Origin: Bursaphelenchus xylophilus
Lineage: Eukaryota > Nematoda > Chromadorea > Rhabditida > Aphelenchoididae
Assembly (NCBI GenBank): GCA_904066235.2
Contig: CAJFCV020000005.1
Location: forward strand, 1,302,001 to 1,366,000
Direction: 5' to 3'
DNA length: 64,000 bases
Part shown: positions 42,339-54,010 of the stretch, one piece after another
How positions within the stretch are numbered: position 1 is the first letter of the stretch
Layout of the letters: each line of letters opens with the position of its first letter
Notes under the pieces: model-generated
What the model was told of the DNA's origin: nothing
Seen by the model: only the letters and a program-made list of their open reading frames with translations
Databases searched by the model: none
Position numbers and translations under genes: made by a program

Positions 42339-42344
42339 AATAAA
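42339..42344 (+). terminator. Poly(A) signal of the saposin-like gene
   Basis: AATAAA 71 nt after the stop codon, in an AT-rich 3' flank. Confidence 0.6.
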
Positions 42345-42900
42345 TTAAAATTATTTTGGGGTTTGGAATTTTTTGAATTTTTTTGTTTTTTTTTGGTTTT
42401 TTTATCGTATACAATGTCGACTCTAGAGAAAGACGCTTTTTCCATCAGAAAATGGGTTGGGAAATCATGAGGAATGTGAAATTCCAAGCTTTTGGCAAAA
42501 ATGCGAATTTTTTTTGGGAAAAAAGTTTTCATCGTATAAAATGTCACCTTCCAAGAAATCTCTTTTTCGTTCAAAAAAACGTTAAAATGTATTGATAATC
42601 TACATGGTGAGAAATTCAAAACTCGTTCATTTTCATAGCAAAACCTTTCATAGTATAAAATGTCAACTTGAAATAAACTCAGATTTCGTAAAAAAAATCA
42701 GTCAAAAATCAGCAGTAATGACCGCAAAAATTCAAAAACAATTTTTTTGCGGAAAACCTTTCATCGTATAAAATGTCGCCTTCCAATAAAATTTTCTTTT
42801 CATTCAAAAAACCAGTAAAAAATTTCAACCGCATAAATTCAAAAAAACTCTTTTTTTGCGGAAAACACTTTTCATCATATAAAATGTCACTTTTTAATAA
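42345..42900. repeat. TCGTATAAAATG half-sites between convergent genes
   Basis: At least five right-hand half-sites (for example near 42531, 42652, 42765 and 42877) are spaced about 110-120 nt with no matching left halves. They share TTTGCGGAAAAC flanks, so they form a degenerate tandem repeat. Confidence 0.65.
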
Positions 42901-42906
42901 ATTACT

Positions 42907-42912
42907 TTTATT
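42907..42912 (-). terminator. Poly(A) signal of the acidic-protein gene
   Basis: AATAAA on the minus strand, about 53 nt beyond the stop codon at 42965-42967. Confidence 0.5.
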
Positions 42913-42964
42913 TCGAGATTTTTTGGATTACTTTAAATTCTTCAAGGTATTTTTAATCAAATTT

Positions 42965-44887
42965 TCACTGTGGCAGCGCTGAATTGCGGCGTGACGAGGG
43001 CTCATCTTCATCATAATCATCTTCGGCTTCACTCGGAAGGCAAAAGGATTCGCGTTCGAAGCAGGTGGAGGAGCGCATATCCGACAAAGTGCTGAGTTTA
43101 TGGCGATTTGCTTCGTCTTCCTGGAAGAGAAAAAGTTGATTTACTAGTCTTTCCCTTTGATATATGGCAGAGACTTCAAAATCTCTGTATGTCCAGAAAA
43201 TGTGTCATGATGACACCCATTAACAATGTGACTGTGGTAAAAATAATGGTAGTATATGGCTGGGAGCACCCCCAGAGCACGCAAAAATTTTTTGGGAGGT
43301 CTCAGAGCCTCTCATCGCGGAAAAAATCAGAGAAAGTCCAAAAAATGTGTCATGATGACACTTAATTAAGATATGTCAGAGGTAAAAATAATGGTAGTAA
43401 TGGCTGGGAGCATTCTCCAGAGCATGAAAAATTTTGTTTGGAAGATCTCAGAGCCTCTCATCGCGGAAAAAAATCAGAGAAAGTCCAAAAAATGTGTCAT
43501 TATGACACTCATTTAAAATGTGTCAGTGGTAAAAATGGTGATGGTATATGGCTGGGAGCACTCTCCAGAGCACGAAAAAAAATTTTTGGGAGATCTCAAA
43601 GCTTCTCATCGCTCAAAAAAAAACAAAAATTTCCAAAAAATCCGTCATCTATGCTGCTCGTTGCCAAAGCTTTTAACCAAAACGCTTTTTTCTGGGTACT
43701 CTAAAAAGTACTCCAAGCGTTTTCACAGCGACAAAACTCTTTTTTCCAGAGTGCTCTATTCGATTAATTATCCGTTTAAATAACCCTCAGGACTTTTGCC
43801 CGAGTAGTTCTAAACTGCATGAGAAATAGATTCAACTTACATTAAAGCCCCCGCGAAACCGCAAACTCGCTCCGACCACGCGATTCCAGTTGGTCTCCAG
43901 GAACGGCGAACCTAAGCCACAGTCCAATATATGCTCCAACTCACTTTCAGTGGGCGTATGAGGCAGTTCGGGGTCTTCGATCTGAAAAAACCATATTTAT
44001 TGGATCAAGGCTTGAAACTTTTAGCTTGCGCTTTACAGAAACAGCCGAGATATTGAACAATGTTTGCGTACAAGAGAGTACACTGAAGGCGGAGAGCGGT
44101 TAGAAGGAAAAGTACTTTTTGGCCATAGCTTTGTCAGTTTCGTGGGTAAAAAGTTGCTTTTTTACGTGTTATACGATGAAACTTTTCTTAAATTTTTTTT
44201 CAAGAAGGGAGGAGACATTTTATACGACAAGATTGTCAGAAATTGGAGAAAAATTTTCATCGTATAAGATGTCACCTTTAATTCCAAAAAACATTTCCGT
44301 CGTATAACATGTCACCTCAGGTTTATAAAATTAAATAAAATTCTATCGTATAAAATGCCGCCTTTCCCTTTAAAAATTTGAAAAAAGATTTCCATCGTAT
44401 AAAATGTCACCTCATATTCTAAAAATTTGAAGAATTTTTTTATCGTATAAAATGTCACCCTTCATTTTCAAATCCGAAAAAACATTTCCTTCGTATAAAA
44501 TGTCACCTCAGGTTTTTAAAATAAAATTCTATCGTATAAAATGTCAACCTTCATTTTCAAATCCGAAAAAACATTTCCTTCGTATAAAATGTCACCTCTC
44601 ATTTCGAAAAATTCAAAAAGCGGCACTTTTCGGGAAACCCGGACTCTTCGCCTGCAATCCCATTTTACCTGTTCATTCGGGACGATCACCGTGACTGCCG
44701 GTAGCACCAGATCCGGCGCTCTTTCGTCGTAGTCGCTCTCGGTCTCCGAGTCCATCAAACTCTGACTGATCAGACGCGACAATCGCCGTACGGGGCCCAC
44801 ACTGTGCTGATCTTTCTGATGGTGATGCCGAAGCCGTTTGTTGATCGGATCCGTGTGCGAGCCGGTGCTCAGCTTGTGGATTCGCTG
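42965..44887 (-). CDS. C-terminal exons of an acidic, serine-rich protein (partial)
   Basis: Three minus-strand exons, 44669-44887, 43841-43981 and 42965-43120, are all phase 0 with AG acceptors and GT donors and end in TGA, coding 171 aa. Visible features are a histidine-rich stretch (LRHHHQKDQH), an acidic SETESDYDE block, a PHTPTESELEHIL segment, and an acidic tail DDYDEDEPSSRRN. There is no transmembrane segment and no recognisable domain, which suggests a disordered intracellular regulatory tail. No start codon is evident in the first of these exons and the acceptor before it is good, so 5' exons are missing. The phase-0 exon at 62483-62722 is a candidate. Introns hold tandem repeats and palindrome half-sites. 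Confidence 0.7.
43165..43640. repeat. Three tandem copies of an approximately 150-bp TGTGTCATGATGACAC unit
   Basis: Units near 43190, 43340 and 43490 repeat AAAATGTGTCATGATGACAC, then GGTAAAAATAATGG, TGGCTGGGAGCA and TCTCAGAGCCTCTCATCGC. The TGTCATGATGACA core is itself a palindrome and matches the ends of the element at 28566-28862. They lie in the last intron of the acidic-protein gene. Confidence 0.8.
44015..44610. repeat. Dispersed repeat followed by an array of TCGTATAAAATGTCACC half-sites
   Basis: 44020-44150 is a GAGAGAGTACAC-type dispersed-repeat fragment. From 44215 to 44600 about nine half-sites TCGTATAAAATGTCACCT occur every 40-50 bp in one orientation with AAAATTTGAAAAAAGAT-type spacers. 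A similar array lies at 63017-63380. Intronic to the acidic-protein gene. Confidence 0.75.
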
Positions 44888-45175
44888 CTAAAATATTCAA
44901 TTGTTGGGGAAATTTAATTAATTTTTCAATTGGATTCTTCAAGCACAGCAAACAGAGAGGTTAAAATTTCAAATTTTTTTTATTTTTGCTTTTTATATCA
45001 CTTCAAACAGGACAATTGGAGTAAACAAGTCGGAAAATACATATGATACATGGGGATTCGCTTCGAGGAGGAATAAACTGTTGAGGATGAGAGCTAAAAA
45101 ATTCTTTTAATTTGCTCGAATTTTGATGAAATTTGGAGTGAATGTAAGGTAAAAAAAGACTAACAAAGCCCTCCT
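44888..45175. other. Intron or intergenic DNA, nothing recognised
   Basis: AT-rich, no repeat ends, no frame with splice support. Confidence 0.4.
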
Positions 45176-45420
45176 ATCAGTCTGTCGGGAAAATAATGTG
45201 CACAATGCCGACCGCTGAAGTGGAAAGCAATTTGATTTGGGCAGTGCGATTTTTGATGCGACTGGGTGCTCATTATTTTCCCGACAGATCGTATTTTCAT
45301 AAAGTGCCACATTTTGCATTGCGCATTTCACCATTTTTTGGTAGCGACGCGGTCGTAAAAACTTATGTCGCGGCGGTTTTTTGGATGCACAGTGCAAAAA
45401 CTAAAAGTGGGCGGTGCAAA
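45176..45420. mobile_element. Variant-b GTCGGG element followed by a GCACNGTGCA fragment
   Basis: 45176-45292 has perfect opposing ends ATCAGTCTGTCGGGAAAATA and TATTTTCCCGACAGATCG. It is followed at once by TATTTTCATAAAGTGCCACA, the left end of a GCACNGTGCA element truncated after about 125 bp. Confidence 0.75.
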
Positions 45421-45830
45421 CTGGGGTTCGAAAATTTGCATAATGTTCGAAAATTTGCATGTTTAAAAAATTTTCATAATGTTAAACAATTTGCATAATT
45501 TTCAAAAATTCGCGTAATTTTCAAAAATTTGCATAATTTAAAAAATTGCATAATTTTCAAAAATTTGCACAATTTTCAAAAATTTGCATAATTTTCAACA
45601 ATTCGCGTAATTTTCAAAGATTTGCATAATTCAAAAATTTGCATATATTTCAAAAATTTTCATAGTTTTCAAAAATTTGCTTAAATTTTAAAAATTCGCG
45701 TAATGTTCAAAAATTTGCATAATTTTCAAAAATTTCCCTAATGTTCAAAAATTTGCATTATTTTCAAAAATTTGCATAATTTTCAAAAATTTTCATAATT
45801 TTCAAAAATTTGCACAATTGTCAAAATTCC
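45421..45830. repeat. AT-rich tandem array of TTTTCAAAAATTTGCATAA
   Basis: About 20 imperfect copies of an approximately 19-bp unit, with occasional variants (CGCG for TGCA). It separates the acidic-protein gene from the GPCR gene and has no coding potential. Confidence 0.85.
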
Positions 45831-46082
45831 GTTAAAAAGCGGAAGACTGGCTTAATTTCTGCCACTTTTCATCAAAATCCGTCCGTTTTTCGTCAAAAAA
45901 TCTCATTTTTTACTCGTAATTTGTCACCTGAATACATAATTCCATCCACAGCAAACTCACTCCTCCCCAACTCCCACACACGCAACAAGAAATTGTATAG
46001 TAAATAACTGCTAGTAACAATGGGACAACAAGAAGTTCGGAACCGGCCCGAAAACACACAGCAAGACAGGGGGAAGCCACAC

Positions 46083-49000
46083 TTAAAGCCGTCGCGTGGA
46101 GGGCGGCGTAAGATAGCGTGCCTGGTACTGATGGGCGCGCGGGTTGCTCTGGAGCGGCGTGTTCGTCTCCTCGTCGTTGGAGGCCAGCCCCTCCTTGGAC
46201 TGACTGAACGACTTGGAGCGTGAGATCTTGGGCTGCGCACAGCAGCAGGCCAGCCGCCGGAACTCGTTCATTCGGAAGTAGCAGAGCGGCTGGCACACCG
46301 AATGGATGCCGATTAGGATCTGGAAATGGGGAATTAAAGAAAAAAAACACTAAATCAAGCATCGTAGAGTAATTTTCAGACAACTTTATGGCATTTACTG
46401 CTGTATAAAAACGATTATATCCGATAAAATGACCGTAATTGAAAAACGTCCAAAAAATCGAGAAACCCTCGAAAAGAGTTGAAATTACGTTAAATAGAGG
46501 CTCAATCAAGAATTGCAAAGGATTTTCAACCCGACTCTATGGCATTTACTACCATATAAAATCGATTTAAGCCGTCAAAATTTTGGAAAACGGCCGAAAC
46601 GGCCCAAAAAGTCGAGAAACCTTTAAAAACGGCTAATATAGAGTTCAAATGGATTTTTTTCAATGTTCAACCCTTCAATTAAGGTCAAAACTTTAAGTAA
46701 ATTTAGAATCTGCTGTTCTAGCATATATACCAAAATTTCAGACCGCAGTTTGCACATACCATCGAGATTTTTCGGTCGAAATTTTTGAATTTTCCCCAAT
46801 TTTTCGTCTAAAATCTTGGGATTTTTTGCAAAATTCGAGCTAAAAATCTCAAATATGTCATAGAAAAGGTAATTTTAAAGCTATGCCAAGCCTCATCAAA
46901 ATCAGCAAAATTTAAAAAATTGAGATTTTTTAAAACTTTGTACCGAAAATCCCAAAACTCACTTGAAATCCGTAACGAATTAGACTCGATTTGGGCGAGA
47001 GATCCAATAATTTGTTGATCTGCAAGAAAGCGACCAGCTGAATGCCCGAATACGGGAATAAAAACAAGATGTCGACGAACAACACACTGCCGATCACGAT
47101 CAAATACTTGTGGCGCGACATCAAGTGTGTGCGCCATTTGCGATGCGAGTTGCAGCGGCTGAAACTAAATGGGTTTTATGGGGGAAAATTTCAAAAAAAT
47201 TTTTTTTAGAAAAAAATTTTTGCTCAGATTTTCTTCAAATCTTGCACACACAGCAGTCATAGGCCATTTATCAATCCCTAAAAATTTCAGCTCGCGTTTT
47301 GAAGGGAGACCTGAAATATTCAGCGATGTTTTCCGCCGAGAGAGTACGCGAAATTAGGAGAGCGGCAGAGAAAAGTCTATTTTTGGCTATTTGATTTTTT
47401 GTGGAGACATTTTTTACCACTAATTTCTGTTTTACTTGTAAAATTAAAAAATTTCGAAGGAAAGACCATTTTATACGACGAAAAGTGTCTGGAATATTTT
47501 TATCGTATAAAATGTCACCCTACACAAAATCTTGTATTTATACGGGAATTAAGTCATGCATAGGATACATATCAATTCCTCGTGCTTTGTTTGCAACGCC
47601 GAGATATGGAACACTCTTTGAGGGCGAGAGAGTACGCGAAATTAGGAGAGCGGTCAGAGAAAAAACCTCGCTTTTTGGCTATATCTTTGCCAGTTTCGCG
47701 CGGAAAAAATTGATTTTTTGTGGAGACATTACTCTCTACAGTACAAATAGCCGCTAAACATTTTGTGCCAAAAATCGCAAAAAACTGTCAATTTTTTTCC
47801 AACTTTCGACCCAAAAAATCTCGGTCTTTGCAAAGCGCAAGATAGAAATCTCCCACATGTCTTGACAAAAAATATCCTAATTTTTTTTCAAGTTGCATCG
47901 ACATCTGAAAATTGCACTATTGGCACTCTGAAAGAGACATTTTATACGACTAAGACCACTCCTTCACATGTTTCAACGTATAAAATAGCAGTTATGATCT
48001 TAGATGAAACCTGTCAGAAATGTTGAGTAGGATGTTCTAAGACCCTCAAAACAATTTTTTCTCATTTATTTGTCCAAGAACCGACTTTTTCTCCGAAAAA
48101 ACTTTTTATCGTATAAAATGTCAGCATATAGAATTTTGATGAAAATTGTTAAAAATGTTGAGTAGGATGTTCTAAGACCTTCAGGACAATTTTCCCTCTT
48201 TTATATACCACAGAACCGACTTTTCTGTAAAAAAACATTTTATCGTATAAAATGTCACCAGATAGGATTTTGATGAAAATTGTTAAAAATGTTGAGTAAG
48301 GTGTTCTAAGACCTTCAGGACAATTTTCCCCCTTTTATTTGTCCAAGAATAGCGCTTTTCTCTGACCGCTCTCCTCTTTTCCCGCACTCTCACGTCGACA
48401 AAGCCCGTTAAATACCTCGGCGCTTCTCAAATTCAAAATCTGAGAAAAATCCGAGCCTCACACGTTGCCCAGCTGCCAATTCTTTTTTCAAGTCTCTAAC
48501 TTACGGCTGACTTGCAGTTGAAGTTTTGGCCGACGAATCATTCGGAACTTGGACACTATTTCCATTCGAAACCACAGTAGATCTCCCTTCTTTGTCGATT
48601 TCGATGCATTTCTGCGACGAGCATTGATGAGAGTGCATTGTGGAGCGATTAAACTTTTGACTCTCCTCGTTGTGGAACTTCCCCTTCGTATCGCCCGAAT
48701 GGAACTGCCGGATGGTCCGGAGGATTGTTCCGTAACAGATCTGAAAATGGAAATTTGAGGGTAAAATACGGCACAAATTTTTGAAATTCTAATGTTTTCA
48801 GGACTTACCAAAACAATGACGAGACATAGATAACATAAAACAAAGATCATCAGCATGCAAATTACGTTTATTGAGACGCCATCCATCTCACGGCGAGTGA
48901 GCCCGGGGCCTCGGGAGTCTGAAAAAAAAACGTCTTTTGTCGAAGTTGATCAGTCTGATCAAATTTGCCAAGCTGTCCAAATTTGCCTAATATGGCCATA

Positions 49001-51267
49001 TTTGCCCAAGGTGACAGGCCATATCAAGTTGGTATTGTTTAAAAAGGTCTTTTTTTGGCCAGTATTGACCGAATTAATTGATTCTGACCTAATCTAACAT
49101 TATTTTCCCAACCTGCCAAAATTTGCCCAAGCTGCCCAAATTTGCCTGTCCTGGCCGGTCAAGTCATGTAAATCAAGTTTTTATAAAAAGTTTTTGGCCG
49201 GTATCGACCGGTTTTAATGGCTCTGACCTCATCTGAAAAATTTGCCCAACCTGACCGAATTTGCCCAATGTGACCGGTCAGGGTCAGGACTAGGTTTAAA
49301 AAGAGCTTTTTTCACCGACGTCGACTGATTTTCAGCGTTCTGACTTAATTATGCCCATTTTTTACAGTCTAACCAAAATTTGCCCAAGCTGCCCAAATTT
49401 GCCCAAATCTGACCGAATTTGCCCAATTTGACCGGAACGACCAGGTTGATCAAGTTTAAAAAATAATTTTTTGTACCGGACTTCAATTATTCTAATCATT
49501 CTGACCTAACCTGACTAATTTGCCCAACCTGGCCAAATTTGCCCTGTCTGACCGGTCAAATTTCAAAAGAAAAGATTATATTTTTTTGGACCGAAGTCAA
49601 ATTTAAAAAATATTATATTTTTTGGACCGGTCTCGGCTATTTTCGGCTCTTTTTGACCAATCTGCCCAAATCTCCGGGCAATTTGGGCAAACTTGAAAAA
49701 AAGTTTTATGACAGGTCAAATCTTCTAGCAGCATGATCCTCGGCTCACTATAATTGGCTTAGGCCAAAAATTAAGTTGTACTTACATGCTTTCCCGCGCA
49801 AATACGCAGTTCCATTGTTCAGGACCAGCACGGAATGCGCGCTTGGGAAGAAGTTGGAGAAAACGCTGCCAACGCCGAACAAAACGGATATCAGCCAGCT
49901 GAAAATTAGAGGAAAAATATCTGACAAGATGTTACAAGATCTACCTGCATCCCAAAATAACTAGGACCGTTCTCCTGCGGAAGTATCGGCGATAATGCAG
50001 GGGGAATTTGATGACAATAAATTCATTGGTGGTAAAGACGAGTAAATTGAATATTGTGAGGAAATTACATGAGCGGAGGACAATCAGGGTGAATTGATTG
50101 ATCTGAAAATAGTATTATAACATTTGAAAGGGCTGAAACAAGGCAAAATTTGAATAAAATTAGAAAAATTTGCTTATTTCCATAAAAAAATGCACAAATT
50201 TTACTTAATTACCCAAAAAATTTGCATAAAATCAACAATCTCTTACCTTCAGCAATAACAATCGATCCTGCACTGTGTTCAACCGATTTATCAGCAAATT
50301 TGGCATTCCCCACGCCACCAAACATGTGCCTCGGATCAAGTCGACGAACGCACAGTGCAAGACCAGCACGTAGAAAACATTGGCCAAAACCCTTCGCCGG
50401 TTGCGCAACAACGCGTATACCACAAATAGATTTAGGAAAATGCAGAGTAGACCCAATGTGTTGCAAATGTTCACCGAGATTAGCATGGGCTGAAAATTTT
50501 CGACGGTATATTCGATGCTATCCATGTGGGGCTAGGAATTTGACTTGAAATGGCGATAAGTCCGTCGGGAGAAGATTTTGGAGAATGGGTTGTATATCAA
50601 AACATAGCTAGTGAAGCCTGCTTTCGAATGGAATATTGGTGATTTTCTGATCTTTTGCCTTCAGGTCATTTTCGGCGGTTTTATTAGGGAGACCCGGAAT
50701 TTCGAGGGACTTTAGAGCAAAGTCAAAAATTCGAGGAGAAAATTAATATACAGGATATAATTGATGTAGTAGATTACTCCTAGATGACATTACAGTATCC
50801 CAAAAATTGCGACAAGTCAATTTTTTGAGATTTTTAAACCGAAAAAACTATTTTTTTTACTTGACGGGGCCAAATCATCAAAATGTCAAAAAATCCCCTT
50901 AGGCAATTAATACGAAATTTCGTTATGGACCTATCTTACAGCCAGTTACCTAAGCTATGATTTCGTATATGCTCCATTCCCCGGCTCCATCAACCAGCAG
51001 ACTTATGACTCTTTCAATAACAGCATCCCCTCTTCCTGCTACAATATAGCCCTAGGCGTTTGCTCAAATTAACCCTTCAAAATGTCCGATGTGCGATGCG
51101 TTACGACGAGAAACGGGGCATCGCGATGCATTTTGGATTGTTTTTCGAGTTGATATTTACGCGCTCGGACCTCAAGATGGCCGGATGAATATTTTTCGGC
51201 TTACGTAGTTGGGCGGTGACGTCGGGTAGTGCGAATAGTTAATGTTCCGAAAGTCTAACGATGTCAT
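46083..51267 (-). CDS. Orphan rhodopsin-like GPCR
   Basis: Eight minus-strand exons, 51205-51267, 50247-50531, 49945-50102, 49786-49898, 48809-48918, 48505-48740, 46963-47158 and 46083-46319, give 465 aa in unbroken phase. The N-terminal 36 residues are extracellular with a possible NYS glycosylation site. TM1 ~37-62, TM2 ~72-94 (Asp85), TM3 ~118-140, TM4 ~165-187, TM5 ~219-243, TM6 ~340-365, TM7 ~378-403. After TM3 the usual DRY is replaced by NEF (142-144), followed by IKFPLHY, the usual second-loop P-L-x-Y. TM7 has QPLCYF in the position of NPxxY. The third cytoplasmic loop is long (~90 residues) and serine-rich. The C-tail has a Cys cluster (CCC) suited to palmitoylation and many serines. 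The ligand is unknown; a neuropeptide or amine receptor is possible but not shown. The start is the first in-frame ATG after a TTTTCAG acceptor; an upstream coding exon cannot be excluded. Confidence 0.85.
46320..46962. repeat. GPCR last intron with a two-copy internal repeat
   Basis: ATGGCATTTACT..TATAAAA..CGATT and TCGAGAAACC phrases occur around 46380-46470 and again around 46540-46630, about 160 nt apart. The rest (46740-46930) resembles the tail of the GAGAGAGTACGC dispersed repeat. Confidence 0.5.
47159..48504. repeat. GPCR intron 6: dispersed repeats and a 125-bp tandem repeat
   Basis: 47215-47400 and 47570-47900 are plus copies of the GAGAGAGTACGC repeat, with a TTTTATACGA palindrome between (47468-47517). 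From about 48000 to 48370 the unit GTTGAGTAGGATGTTCTAAG, then TTCAGGACAATTTTCC, then TCGTATAAAATGTCA is repeated three times with a period near 125 bp. Confidence 0.7.
48919..49785. repeat. GPCR intron 4: tandem CAAATTTGCCCAA/GACCGGTCA repeat
   Basis: About five imperfect units of about 170 bp combine several CCCAAATTTGCC phrases, TGACCGGTCA (a palindrome), TTTTTGGACCGG and ATTCTGACCTAATCTGAC. The array fills almost the whole intron and is not seen elsewhere in the window. Confidence 0.75.
50532..51204. other. GPCR first intron, nothing recognised
   Basis: No repeat ends and no palindromes of the families seen in neighbouring introns, so it is unusually clean. It may hold regulatory sequence, but no site can be named. 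Confidence 0.4.
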
Positions 51268-51288
51268 GTTCCGTGAGGCGAGGATGTC

Positions 51289-51767
51289 CTGAAAATGAGA
51301 TGAGCTTTTTGCATAATAATACTGTAATTACAATAGTAAAAAGTTCGGAAATTTTGAAAAAATCTTTTAAAATTGAAAAAAATCTAAAAATTTCAAATTT
51401 CTCCCGAAAAATCGCTGAAAACAATGCCCAATACTTCAGAATATAGTCTGAAAATCATTCTGGGGCCTTTTCAAATTTTTTCGGTATGTAAACTCGAGTG
51501 GTAATTGCGGTTTATCACAAGATGAGAGCTATTTCAGCCCACATGTCCACTTTAATTGCAGGTTGAACCGTTTCGGGTTCTCATGTCGCCCTCGAATTGT
51601 AGTGTAGGAAACAAGGTAGGGTTTAGCTTTCGGTGGGGCTAGGATTGTATAAACAATAGGCCATTCAAAGGTAATTATCTCAAGATGTCGAAAATTTAAA
51701 AGATTTCAAGAAGCAAGTTCGCAAAGTGCAATATCATCCGATTTTCGATTCGACAGAGAGCATATTA
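51289..51767. other. Upstream flank of the GPCR gene
   Basis: Likely promoter region on the minus strand; no TATA-like box is clear. The acceptor ending at 51289 (TCATTTTCAG on the minus strand) may receive a spliced leader. Confidence 0.35.
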
Positions 51768-52330
51768 TTTTCCCGACAGACTAATATGATGATTTATCAG
51801 TCTGTCGGGAAAATAATGTGGGGGTTTTCAATTTTAGTCTGTCGGGAAAATAATGTGGAGTTGTCGGAGCAAAATTTGTCGCCAAATCTCCAGAGTCATC
51901 GCAAAGCGATAGGCGATTCCAAGGCGCGATGAATACACATTATTTTCCTGACATGGAGATATCGACGAACCCACATTACTTTCCCGACAGACTAAAGTTG
52001 AAAAACCCACAATATTTTTCCGACAAACTGAAATTGACGTACCCACATTATTTTCCAGACAGACTAAAATTGAAAAACCCACATTATTTTCCCGACAGAC
52101 TTATATTGACAAACCCACATTATTTTCCCGACAAGACTAAAATTGAAAAACCCACAATATTTTTCCGACAAACTGAAATTGACGTACCCACATTATTTTC
52201 CCGGCAAAGTAATATTGACAAACCCACATTATTTTCCCGACAGACTGATATCGACAAACCCACATTATTTTCCCGACGGAGAGGCATCAACGAACCCACA
52301 TTATTTTCCCGACAGACAGATATCAAACAA
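51768..52330. repeat. Second array of GTCGGGAAAATAATG half-sites, mirror orientation
   Basis: About 13 units of CCCACATTATTTTCCCGACAG with 16-20-nt spacers such as ACTAAAATTGAAAAA run 51930-52320, preceded by opposite-facing half-sites at 51768-51870. Unit order and spacer types match the reverse complement of 38226-38965, so the two are copies of one long block. Confidence 0.85.
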
Positions 52331-52484
52331 AGCTCAAACAAATAAAAATTTTTGGCATTCTGTTTCAGCTCGAGAATAAATTTTTTGCCCCAAAAATAAC
52401 CCGATTACACCCGAAAGATGGAGTAGAATGGGATTACTGTACACATAGGTACGAAGCAGAACCCCTTCACCGTATTAATTCACA

Positions 52485-53130
52485 TTTTCATAAAGTGCAT
52501 GGACTGTTGTTCTCTTCCGCACAGTGCATTTTGAACCTTTTCCCACGCTTGTCGCCAATGCACAGTGCAATTTTTTGCTTTTTGCTTTTCGCACAGTGCA
52601 AACCGCAAAAAAGCCGTGTGCACTGTGCAAATTTCAAGTTGTCGCGGACGCACAGTGCACTTTCTCCGTTCGCACAGTGCAAACCTGAAAAAAGCCGTTT
52701 GCACTGTGCAAACTCTTCAGAAAATGCCGTAGCGACAAAGTTGAAAAAGTGACGTCGCCGCGATAAATATTTCCGATGCACGGTGCGAAAACCAAAACAT
52801 GATGAAATGCACAGTGCGAAAATGGAAGTTCTTTGTGCACAGTGCGGCAAATTTTTGATTTAGTTTTCGCACCGTGCATTGAAATATCGCCGCGACGTAA
52901 GGTTTTTCCAATTGCGTCGCTGCGGTTTTGCTCAAAAATCTGCACAGTGCAAGCGGATTTTTCGAGGTTTGCACTGTGCGAAAAGAGGAAAATGGAAAAT
53001 GCACAGTGCGTTGGCGACAAGCGTGGAAAAGGTTCAAAATGCACTGTGCGTTGGCGACAAGCGTAGGAAAAGGTTCAAAATGCACTGTGCGGAAGAGAAC
53101 AAATGTCCATGCACTTTATGAAAACGTTTT
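52485..53130. mobile_element. Full-length GCACNGTGCA TIR element
   Basis: ATTTTCATAAAGTGCATGGAC at the left and GTCCATGCACTTTATGAAAA at the right are near-perfect TIRs. The interior of about 600 bp holds more than 20 GCACNGTGCA decamers with TTGGCGACAAGCG and CGTCGCGGCG boxes, and is itself partly palindromic. All frames over it are repeat products. Confidence 0.85.
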
Positions 53131-53640
53131 CGATCAGAGAAAAAATGATTTTTGATCGTATATTTGCGATTTTTTTTGTGTAATTTATCAAACAACATAC
53201 GAATATCTTGTCCAGAAAAATCGACCAAAAATTTGATTTTCCGACAATTTTCGACCAAAAAAACCCGACGATTTCTGCGCGACCTAACTTTTTCGCATAT
53301 GTCTTGAAAAATCTCCATTTCAATCCATGACAAATTTCATGGTCATCTTTGATGATGACAGGACCAATATAACTCCATTATATTTGTGAGGACGTAAGTG
53401 CATCTTCTTTCAAATCACAAGGCTTTCTAATTAGCCAATCCGGACTTGGAAAATAATAGTAAGCATTGATCATTGGTCTGCTGCTTTTTTCAACGTACAA
53501 ACGGGAGTTATTTTCGCGCACTGTGCGAAAAAAGTTCATTTTGAACTGTGCAATTTTCTGTTTTTTTCACCGTGCAGTAGGCTTTGAAAAAGATCAGAAG
53601 ATATTTTTGATCTGTTTTGAGGGGAAGTCTAAAATTTTTC
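53131..53640. other. Intergenic DNA, nothing recognised beyond a few decamers
   Basis: 53515-53580 has a small GCACNGTGCA cluster without ends. Confidence 0.4.
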
Positions 53641-54010
53641 GCCGATTTTTTGGTCGAAATTTAAAAAAATCTCAAAGTTTTCAAAATTCAAATTTTGAAA
53701 AAAAATCAAAAAAATCATCATCTTTTGCCTTGAAAAAGTCTCCAGAAATATCTTGCATGCTATTTCCAACTCAATCATCGGCTTCTTTACCTATTTTTGG
53801 TCGAAATTTCAAAAAATCTCAAAATTTTTAAAATTCAAATTTTGAAAGAAAACCAAAAAATCATCATCTTAGCCTTGAAAAAGTGTCCAGAAGTATCTTA
53901 TATGCTATTTCCAACTCAATCATCAGCTTATTTACCCAATTTTGTTCGAAATTTCAAAAAATTTGAAAACTTCCAAAATTAAAATTTCCAGTAAAAATTC
54001 AAAAATTTAA
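53640..54010. repeat. Tandem repeat of about 148 bp, two and a half copies
   Basis: TTTTGGTCGAAATTTCAAAA starts near 53649 and 53797, and a diverged third start lies near 53942. Each copy contains ATCATCATCTT..CCTTGAAAAAG and GCTATTTCCAACTCAATCAT. Confidence 0.75.
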
